Below the pieces are notes generated by a model that saw nothing but the letters and a program-made list of their open reading frames with translations, did not search any database and was not told where the DNA came from. A stretch of DNA of 64,000 nt from Isoetes taiwanensis (Eukaryota > Streptophyta > Lycopodiopsida > Isoetales > Isoetaceae): contig JAJEKV010000267.1 in NCBI GenBank assembly GCA_021234155.1, positions 64,001-128,000 of the forward strand. Reading direction: 5' to 3'. The translations under genes and the position numbers were made by a program. Shown in pieces: positions 55,930-64,000 of the stretch (position 1 is its first letter; every line of letters begins with the position of its first letter).

Positions 55930-57130
55930 ATGTTAGTATCTAGACATAAATATTTATTGATACCAATATAATGTTTGGATTCGAGCACCCTGATTTACTT
56001 CACACACTTGATCTCAAATTAATGCCATTGTCATTTAAAAGATCTCATACAATTCAAGTCATAAAAAGATTTCAAATTAATGGCTAGACTAATCCAATTC
56101 TCCTCTATTCACTTAAGCAATTTTAAGCTAGTAATTTCTTTGATATCAACTCATCGTAATAGACCATGTCTATCTTAAATCAATTGCACCAAAAACATTT
56201 AAACTTACCACAACTGATCTTCGATCAAATTTCCCCAGTGCCGATTCTAACTATTCTCTTTGTATTTACATTATTGGGCCCGGCGGTTGTGGCAACCACC
56301 GAGCTTCCATAATCTGCATGTATCACCATCATTCGACCGAGTCAGATCGAACATGGACTGTCCTTCATCTATTGGACCGAGATCAATATTAGGTCAACTT
56401 TCTTAAAATAAATAGCTGTCAATGGTTTAACTTTCAAATGCAGATACATCTCCCTATACAAGCAATTTTCGACCTTTAGATATAACTGCACCCATTAATA
56501 ACTTGAGTTCAAATCCCCTTAGCTCATATAGCATAGCATTGTTTATGCTGATACCACAAATCTGACTCAACCATGGCATTCCAAATTCACATTCGTATTT
56601 CATTCCCCTATGGTCAAACTTAGAATCGTGCTTATGCTTTGAACTCCTTCTATCATATAAACAATCATATGAACTATCATGAGATGAACTTTAACTCAAC
56701 ATAACCTTGGGATTTGGATTTATCTTTACAGCATTAACTTCAAATATGTCTTCTATGTTTATTCTAGATTTATGCCTCGAGATGTGACTTTGAAAAGACA
56801 CACTCTCAAAATGTCCCATTTTATAAAATCAATGCCAAAAAGTTCAAAGAAAAATATGAAAGTTTATGACCATAAAAAGTCAAGTTTGACTGCTATGTGC
56901 AGTTCCACTGCAGATCATTATTGGTCCACAGGATTGGAAGTTTAAAATTAATAGAATAGAATAGAATAGAATAGAATAGAGGCAACATCTTAATCAATTT
57001 TGATCCCAACTTTGGAATAGAGATTATACGCACAGTTCTCTATAGGATAAAATTGGTTGGTTAGACACGCTTGCATAATTTGAGGGCAATGTTTAAGCAC
57101 AAACAACTGTGAATTTATAGTACACTTATT
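55930..57130 (-). mobile_element. Probable 5' LTR of the copia element
   Basis: AT-rich noncoding sequence to the right of the primer site. The LTR start could not be identified, so the right limit is a guess. A GAATA microsatellite lies at 56948-56979. Confidence 0.35.
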
Positions 57131-58792
57131 CAGCAATTGAATCTACATGGACTTCCACTCAGACCTTTCAAAAATTGTATCATTAAATGTAAGAAATCAT
57201 GGTATTATTATAGGGACAAAATGGATAGGGCTAGAGAGAGATATATGCTCTACACAATTGGTCTAGTTATGGACCATGGTCCATGCTTCCAACTAATATG
57301 TTATTTCAATATGAAAATTGAGATATTGCAAAGGAAGGCCCGCATTCATGAAAAATATAGTGTACATGAAAGATGACTATATGTAACATTATCCTACTAA
57401 AACTCCAATGCTTTGTAGCAGCAATAGATATACCAGTTTTATACTAGTAAGAAATGACTATGTTTCTCCGTCTTTTTTTGCAAGAAGGCCACACAACCTA
57501 TATAGTGGACCTATATATATGTCCCTTGTCATATCATTGAACCATTTGGAAGGTTTATTTGCAGAATTATAGCGTGTTCTCTACAAAGCTGAGAAAGAAG
57601 CATCAAAGGTCACGTGGTCTAATTATTGATTCTCATAGTTAAACTTCAAGATCTTCACTTCATTCATCAATAAACATCGCTAGCTATGTAAATGCTCAGT
57701 TTTCAGCCTCTAATTGTGGAATTAACTCAAATTTTTAACCTCTAATGTGTTAATCCTGTGATTGTACATCATCTTTAAATCTAGTTAATTGCATGGTTAA
57801 ACCCTAATTACACTATATGCAAGTTGATAGAGTCATTTTCTATGTAGATATAAGTATAATGCATCATTCATTACCCTCGTGATACTTATAGATGGTGATT
57901 TTGGAGGATTTTAACATATAATTTTGTCCAAAATTCTGTATAAGAAATTCTCTATTAAATTTGGAAGTCGATATAACTTATGAACACTCCAAAAAAACAT
58001 GACATTGTACTTCATATAGTTAAAAACTCATGGCCACAAGAATTAAGCCAAAACTTGTAATAATAAGAGAGAAATAATTCCTAAACCGTTAGCGACATTT
58101 TTTTTAACAAAATGGGGTTTAACGACTTCCACGGATGTTAGATGATAGCAACCAAAGCTGAAAACATACAAATCACTTATCATAGATAGGCAACCACTTC
58201 CAATTTTAACAAGGTTTAGGTCTGCTTATGGTAGGAAAAGTCAAGAATGCGTTCGGATCATTGTAAACCGCAAATTCTCTAAACTTTGGACAATCACCAC
58301 ATCATATAGGTGAGTTCATTGGTCGTGAGATTCTCCAAGATCATTAAGAATCAAGTAAAGATTGATATGGCAGTGATATATTGTGAAATTGAAACTTCTA
58401 TTCTCATATATAATGGTTTATGTAGCAGTGGGTCAACTGGATCAATTCTGGTTCATGGAGCAGGAATGGTCTCTGGGACAACTCTAGTGTTGAGGCACTC
58501 ATTGTGGAACTATTTCCTGATATAAAATTCCAAGAAATCAGCATAATCGGGATGAGCCTTCATGTTCGCAATGAGGTCCACCTCTTGCAGAAGATAGAGG
58601 TGGAGGATCTCGAATGGGACCTGGGAATCCCAGTGCTCTCCATCCTGGTACCACTGTTAGCGTTTGGCATAATCTATAGCAGCTGGAGGGAGGAGTAAAT
58701 GTGTCGAAGGCCAAGAAAACAATAAAACTCTAAAAGAGAGAAGCAGTTTTTAAAACGGGTGAACTGGTTATCAGGAAATATTCCCTTTTTCT

Positions 58793-58824
<32 letters not shown>

Positions 58825-58838
58825 GTTATTATCTTCTT
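57131..58838. other. No supported gene
   Basis: AT-rich sequence with short unrelated frames (57137-57376, 58310-58698). A TAA microsatellite with a palindromic end lies at 58795-58831. Confidence 0.45.
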
Positions 58839-58869
58839 ATAGCATAAGTATGTCATGAATCAAACCCTA

Positions 58870-59517
58870 ATGCTGGCTAGTGCTACGACGTAAAAATACA
58901 CCTTCCTTCCTTCCTTATATTTATATTATAAAATTATAGCGTAAGTATGTCATGAATCAAACCCTAATTTGGAAGGCTAAGATCATCTGATTGTATCCAA
59001 AGGCTGAGATTTATCGCACGACTTCCCACCACTATGATTAATCATGCTTTGATCTCTTAAAGGGAAAGGGAAAAGGAAAAAGGAGGAGGAAAGGGAAAAA
59101 GTGATGTGCAAAAATGCACGGCGAAATGGGAAAGGGGGACAGGGGAAGAAAAAGGCACAGGAAAAGGTAAGGGGAAAGAAAAAGAAAAGGAAGGAAAAGG
59201 GACAAGGGAAGAGGACACCAAGAAAAGTGGAAGAGGACACAAGGAAAATGGAAGGGAAAAAGGGTAGGGAAAAAGGGGAAGGGGAAAAAGGGTAGCGAGA
59301 AGAGAAGGAAAAATGGCATGAGAAGAGGGAAAATAAAGGGGGAGGGGGTGGAAAAAGGACACTGGGAAAGTGAGGAAAGGAGAAAAGGGAAGGCGTGAGT
59401 AAAGGGAAAGGAAAAAAGAACAAAGAAGGGGGAAAAGAAGGAAAAAGGGCACAGGAAAAATGAGAAGAGGAGGGAAGGAAGGAAGGTGTATTTTCACGTC
59501 GTAGCACTAGCCAGCAT
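58870..59517. mobile_element. Polypurine element bounded by 45-bp inverted repeats
   Basis: ATGCTGGCTAGTGCTACGAC and onward at 58870-58914 is matched by its reverse complement at 59473-59517 with about one mismatch in 45. Inside are the conserved flank also seen at 24946-25088 (58925-59056) and a polypurine tract (59057-59472). A 30-bp direct repeat (AAGTATGTCATGAATCAAAC, then CCTAAT) at about 58841-58871 and 58940-58970 surrounds the left inverted repeat. The exact target site was not resolved. Confidence 0.75.
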
Positions 59518-59519
59518 CC

Positions 59520-59690
59520 CTTAGGACATACGACGGCACATGGCATGTTCTTGCAATCCCCCTTCAAGGAGCACCGCCCCCTACAAGGATACCAGGGGCC
59601 AAAGGTCCTAAAATGCCAAGATCCTAGTGAGGTTCGAACACGAGACCTCAATGTGATAGACAAGTGGACTAACCACTAGGCCAAGAAAGG
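59520..59690 (-). mobile_element. tRNA-derived SINE
   Basis: On the minus strand TGGCCTAGTGGTTAG (59683-59669) matches an A box and GTGTTCGAACC (59641-59631) a B box, about 28 bp apart as in tRNAs. No acceptor stem pairs, so it is a SINE head and not a tRNA gene. The body extends to about 59520, next to the inverted repeat. RNA polymerase III would transcribe such a unit. Confidence 0.65.
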
Positions 59691-60015
59691 GTGGGAAAAG
59701 GGAAGGGAAAAATAGGAAGAAAAAAAAGGTGGGGAAAAGAAGGGAAATAGAGCATGGAGAAAGGGAAAGAGAAAGGGAAAGAGAAAAAGAAAAGTGAAGG
59801 GGGGAGGGAGAAATAGAAGGGAAAAATGGGAAGAGAGAAAGGGTTGGGAAAGGAGGAATGGGAAAGGGAAAAAGCCATTGGGAAAAAGAAAAGGGGAAGG
59901 GGAAAGGGAAGTAAATAGAAGGGGAGAAACGGAAAATGCGAAAAGGTAAAAAAAAAAGGAAGGCAAAAAAGAGAAGTCGAAGGGGAAATAAGAAATGGGA
60001 AAAGAGAAAAAGGGG
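59691..60015 (+). repeat. Second polypurine tract of this cluster
   Basis: About 325 bp of (A/G)-only sequence (AAAGGGAAAGAGAAAGGGAA and variants), directly after the SINE. It continues a long minus-strand frame that is an artefact. Confidence 0.8.
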
Positions 60016-60355
60016 GAGTAGGAAAATAAATAGTTACTGCAGCTTTAATAGCCTCTTCCCAAAGAAAGTTAGGTAATCCAGCATGTCTAATCATTGATCT
60101 TACCGCATTTAAAATGGTCCCGTTCTTTCTCTCTGAGACTCCATTTTGTTGTGGTGTATGAGAGCATGTGACTTGTCTCCTTATGCCATTTTGAAAGCAA
60201 TAGCTATTAAATCTGTCAAATACAAATTCTCCACCTCTGTTAGTTCTTAAACATTTAATTTTCTTACCTGTCTGTCTTTCAACTTCAGCTTGAAATCGTT
60301 TGAATGCTTCACATGCTTGATCTATAGTTCTTAAAGGCTCAGGATAGCCTTTACC
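60016..60355 (-). pseudogene. Ty1/copia integrase fragment
   Basis: ACEAFKRFQAEVERQTGKKI, LRTNRGGEFVFDRFNSYCFQ, GIRRQVTCSHTPQQNGVSER and RHAGLPNFLWEEAIKAAVTI are the copia integrase core. The usual Asp of DRGGEF reads Asn here, so one catalytic position is lost. It cannot be the downstream part of the copia element at 54-56 kb because of its position, so it is a second copia fragment. Confidence 0.88.
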
Positions 60356-60359
60356 CCTG

Positions 60360-61350
60360 GTTTCGGGATCCGGAGTTAAAATACCGCCCCCCAGATCACC
60401 CCTGTGGCTCAACGGAATCCGTTTCAGCCCCCGCTTCACCGACCGACACACTTGGGGGGGGCCTGCAGAATCTGGGCCGCCGCCCACGCGACACATCCGA
60501 GCCGTCCGTGGTGTTCCCCGCCCCGGTATCACCAAAAACTTCCCGGGCGATCCGCCCTCGGAATCACCAACAATCTGATCCCGGCCTCCGGGATCCCCAA
60601 GCCGCGGGCCGATAATCGATGACGGAATCAGCCGTAGAGATCCGACCTCCGGGATCACCCATCGCTACCGCGTGATTCCTTCCTCGGGATCACCCACGTT
60701 AGGGGTCGAGCATCGGCGATCCGATATCGGTCGCGTTATCCCGGCCCGGATCACCAACATGGCCGCCATGGGCGGACATCGGGACCCGCCAAATCGCCGC
60801 CTCCGGGATCCCTCTATGACTCCTCGGTGAATACGCCCTCCGGGATCACCCGAATCCAACGTGTGATCTCCTCCTCCGGATCGCCATCGCCCATTGATAT
60901 CGACCCCGTTATACGCCAGGTTATTCCGGGCCTCCGGATCACCAAGCTTCGCCATGGACGGAAAAAATTGAAAACCTTGGGACCTAAGAACCTTCGAAGG
61001 AAAAAAAATTAAAAAAGAATCTGTCCGCCTGATGGTGATCCCAGAGGTGGGGATCACCAACATCGCGGATCCCGATCCTCCGGGATTACCGATCATGGAC
61101 GAAAAAAATTTAAAACCTTAGAACCTTAGATCCTCGAGAGGAAAAAAAAATTAAAAGAATTGTTTTACGATGGTGATCCGGAGATGGGGATCACCAACCG
61201 TGATCCCGCCCTCCGAGATCACCAAACCGCGAATCAGGGAAAAAATTGCAAACCTTAGAACCTTATAACCTTATAACCTTAGAACCTTAGAACTTCGACA
61301 AACCCTAGGGAAATTTATCGTCGAGGGGATATGCTCCTCCGGGATCACCG
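60360..61350. repeat. GC-rich degenerate satellite, CTCCGGGATCACC units
   Basis: C(T/G)CCTCCGGGATCACC or a close variant recurs about eighteen times, roughly every 40-70 bp, with diverse inter-motif sequence. The right part (60950-61290) adds a repeated AAACCTTAGAACCTTA-type spacer. It is markedly GC-richer than its surroundings and gives long chance open frames on both strands. No protein family was recognised. Confidence 0.7.
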
Positions 61351-61429
61351 GATAGACTTTACCATTACATTACATTTAGACATTACATTTAGTGATATGC
61401 ATTGAAAGATTGAGAAATACAAGTTCTGA

Positions 61430-62414
61430 AAGTCATGTTTCAGGTCCCAAAATTTGGGAATCATGGTGCCTTGCATGAAGCCTCCATCTCAACTTCCTTC
61501 CAACTCTTCCTTGCTTTCTTCACCTTATGTTTTCCAAGTTCTATCACAGTCTTTCACCGTGACAAGCTAGTACCACAATTGACCTCCAAGGTAAGCTCAG
61601 GTAGACTTGATATATTAGTGCTCGTGCCAGCTATGTCATCCATCTTCTCAAGTATAAAGTCGAGCTGCCTCATGAGAGAATCAATTGCAACTAAAATGTT
61701 AGGATCTTTTTGAGCCCTAGACATCACTCTAGCAATTACCGCCTCCAAGGAGGCCTGAGTCTTCTTCAAGTCCACTTGACTGCTTGTTTGCAAGGGAGAC
61801 TCTTCCTCTAGGCGTACTACCTCAAGCAACTCGGATCTATGGTCTCCACAACTCTCTTGCACGGCTTCATATGGCTTCAGGTGGTCCATGCCCCCACCTA
61901 TTGTCCCATATTGGGAACCCAAGACCTGTAAGAGATCTTGATCCCTGTAATTGCCAAGCATTTGCATAACTTTCGCCTGATGCTTACAATTGCCAAGCAT
62001 TTGCATAACTTTCGCCTGATGCTTACAAAGATTACCCTTGGCTCCCCAAGGGCAATCACAACATGCCCAATTCTTGTGTGCTCCAAAGAACAAAATACGG
62101 GCTCTGGGTCCAAGAGTGCTTCGGGTTTGCACTTTAGCCTCATCCTCCTCGGTTGGTAAATGTGACTTGTTCGTTTTAATATTCCGAGCGCCTCTAATTA
62201 AGACTCTACTATTTGTTCCTGTGAGGTGTTTACTACAAATCCATGTTCCTTCATAGACCTAGAACATAGCTATATATCAATCATTTGTAAGGTAAATATG
62301 CAAGGTAAATTAGACTAGGTAGTGGTATGTAAATGTTACCTCATGTAAGCCATGTGTGTCTCCACATTGTTAGTGAGAATGTAGAGCAACCGGTCCAATT
62401 CTCCCGCCCAAGTG
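61430..62414 (-). pseudogene. MULE-like transposase end with SWIM finger, copy 1
   Basis: On the minus strand an exon with AGELDRLLYILTNNVETHMA (62408-62340) has a GTAACA donor. After an intron, the exon from about 62260 reads MKEHGFVVNTSQEQIVE, ILFFGAHKNWACCDCPWGAK and GNLCKHQAKVMQML. CDC...CKH is a SWIM zinc finger, common downstream of the DDE domain in MULE transposases. A 36-bp internal repeat duplicates CKHQAKVMQMLGN. The C-terminal tail has RAQKDPNILVAIDSLMRQLD. Only this copy continues to about 61430 with a basic tail. The transposase core is absent. Confidence 0.65.
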
Positions 62415-63345
62415 CAAGGTAAGCTCGTGTAGACTTGATATATTAGTGCTCGTGCCAGCCTATGTCATCCATCTTCTCAAGTATAAAGTCGAGCTGCCTC
62501 ATGAGAGAATCAATTGCAACTAAAATGTTAGGATCTTTTTGAGCCCTAGACATCACTCTAGCAATTACCGCCTCCAAGGAGGCCTGAGTCTTCTTCAAGT
62601 CCACTTGATTGCTTGTTTGCAAGGGAGACTCTTCCTCTAGGCGTACTACCTCAAGCAACTCGGATCTATGGTCTCCACAACTCTCTTGCACGGCTTCATA
62701 TGGCTTCAGGTGGTCCATGCCCCCACCTATTGTCCCATATTGGGAACCCAAGACCTGTAAGAGATCTTGATCCCTGTAATTGCCAAGCATTTGCATAACT
62801 TTTCACTCGATGCTTACAATTGCCAAGCATTTGCATAACTTTCACCGATGTTTATAAAGATTACCCTTGGCTCCCCAAGGGCAATCACAACATGCCCAAT
62901 TCTTGTGTGCTCCAGCAACAAAATACTGCTCTGGTCCCAAGAGTGCTTCGGTTTGCACTTTAGCCTCATCCTCCTCGAAGTTGGTAAATGTGACTTGTTC
63001 GTCGGCAATATTCCGAGAGCCTCTAATTGCGCACTCTACTATTTGTTCCTGTGAGGTGTTTACTACAAATCCATGTTCCTTCATAGACCTAGAACATAGC
63101 TATATATCAATCATTTGTAAGGTAAATATGCAAGGTAAATTAGACTAGGTAGTGGTATGTAAATGTTACCTCATGTAAGCCATGTGTGTCTCCACATTGT
63201 TAGTGAGAATGTAGAGCAACCAATCAACCCTCCCCGCCGAGAAGTGCACGTTTACATATGCCTAGGTGCAACTTAAGGGCAGCATGCCATGCCTCTATGG
63301 CAAGATTGGTCTCTTTGATTGGAGTGCATATACATTCTTAAGGAG
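62415..63345 (-). pseudogene. MULE-like transposase end with SWIM finger, copy 2
   Basis: This is a tandem copy of copy 1 at a period of 828 bp, with only scattered differences. It has the exons CTPIKETNLAIEAWHAALKL (about 63330-63270), LLYILTNNVETHMAYM (to 63171), and after the intron MKEHGFVVNTSQEQIVECAI, EDEAKVQTEALLGPEQYFVA and NWACCDCPWGAKGNLYKH (SWIM). The upstream exon begins after a CCTTAAG acceptor at 63340, exactly where the neighbouring repeat copy ends. This suggests that insertion cut the gene. Confidence 0.65.
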
Positions 63346-63351
63346 TTTCAT

Positions 63352-64000
63352 TAAAGTTGGAAATTTCGCGGATTCCATTTTTTAAAATGAAATTGTTCGT
63401 TGTTTTTCACACATTCAAGAATCAAATCTGCGCTATTTACTTAAAATGCACAAGGATTAGCCTGAAAACCGCTCTATTTGACACGAAATGGGCGGAAATC
63501 GATGGGCGAAACAACCTGGTTGCGCCATTTGAATAAAAATTGTGGAAAAAAAGCAATAAAGTCGCTGCATTTGAAGTGAATCATAAGGACAATACACGGA
63601 AAAAAGCAAACAAATAGCGCGGGCCGCCCAGTCTGTTGCAATATATTCATATTGCAAATGGCGCCAAGGCGCCATTTGTTTTACAAGTAAGATATACAAA
63701 AGGGGCAAATACATTAGGATCGTATGTGTCATCAGGATTCAAAAGATTCATCAGTACAGTAATCATTAATACCACAGAGGTAAATCTTATATACAAGTAT
63801 GATATGCAAATCAGTTTTTCAATATTGCTCACCAAAAACATTATCATCTGCTTTATCAATATCATCCGGGTTAATCTTACTTCGGTCAATCTGCGTTTCT
63901 GTGTCTTGCACCACTTTTTCCCCGGATCCCGTGGCCTCTCCCGCACTGACCTGCGGACCCCTCTCCTCCACCACCATGTGATGTCTCTCCTCCACTACCA
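63352..64000 (-). mobile_element. Second, inverted copy of the right end of the ParB/methyltransferase element
   Basis: The reverse complement aligns with about 33650-34340 throughout: the GETSHGGGGE coding repeat, GGGGAAAAAGTGGTGCAAGA, the GATATTGATAAAGCAGATGA stretch, AAATGGCGC hairpins, and the end sequence AACTTTAATGAAACTC. Differences include GCAAATGGCGCCAAGGCGCC in place of the degenerate hairpin. The copy continues past the window. Confidence 0.85.

Noticed and set aside
59625-59690. Functional tRNA gene
   Set aside because: A and B boxes are present, but no acceptor stem or proper anticodon arm can be drawn. A SINE head fits better.
54151-60355. A single copia element covering both copia regions
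   Set aside because: Integrase would lie to the left of the protease on the minus strand. Instead it is to the right of gag, so these are two separate fragments.
59669-60658. 329-codon minus-strand open frame
   Set aside because: It is a chance fusion of GC-rich satellite, a copia integrase fragment and a polypurine tract. Only the middle is protein-derived.

Overview
This looks like nuclear DNA of a land plant. The genes have GT-AG introns. Almost all other recognisable coding sequence comes from plant-type mobile elements: a Ty3/gypsy chromovirus, Ty1/copia, an L1-type LINE, hAT, pogo-like, MULE/SWIM and CACTA-type (DUF8039) sequences, a tRNA-derived SINE and probable Helitron ends. A GT23/FUT8-like glycosyltransferase gene and the long repeat-filled intergenic DNA would fit a seed-free plant (bryophyte, lycophyte or fern), but the window does not settle the lineage. 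No rRNA, CRISPR, organelle or bacterial operon sequence was seen. Nearly all transposon genes are broken by stops and frameshifts, so most of the window is repeat graveyard.

Layout: 0-5.4 kb is a duplicated repeat, a few exon-like pieces of an unidentified gene and two Helitron-like ends. 5.37-8.02 kb is a terminal-inverted-repeat element with a 10-bp target duplication and nine copies of a 14-bp palindrome. 8-13.6 kb is repeat-rich and has no gene I can name. 13.63-15.09 kb is a 1.2-kb polypyrimidine tract with a conserved flank that recurs, inverted, at 25 and 59 kb. 15.6-18.1 kb (minus strand) is the only intact-looking gene, an 8-exon, 540-residue GT23/FUT8-like type II membrane glycosyltransferase. 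20.45-25.97 kb is a LINE broken by a minisatellite-bearing insert, a pogo-like transposase fragment and a polypurine element; a gag fragment follows.

27.9-34.35 kb appears to be one large element with two divergent genes: a minus-strand protein with two DUF8039-like domains, and a plus-strand decayed protein that looks like a ParB-like domain followed by a DNA N4/N6-methyltransferase-like domain. Hairpin clusters built on AAATGGCGC lie in its introns and flanks. A second copy of its right part starts at 63.35 kb in the opposite orientation and runs off the window.

36.4-53.05 kb is a minus-strand Ty3/gypsy chromovirus split by two hAT insertions. One is an 11,217-bp element (37401-48617) with an exact 8-bp target duplication. 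It carries a hAT transposase, a 2.2-kb array of at least ten long imperfect hairpins, and two opposite-strand passenger genes, one with protein-kinase catalytic motifs. The other is a 608-bp non-autonomous element (51052-51659) with the same asymmetric tips. Removing either insert with one copy of its target site restores the retrotransposon frame. 54.1-55.9 kb is a copia gag/protease fragment with a primer binding site. 58.8-61.4 kb stacks polypurine elements, a SINE, a copia integrase fragment and a GC-rich degenerate satellite. 61.4-63.35 kb is a tandem duplication of the SWIM-finger end of a MULE-like transposase.
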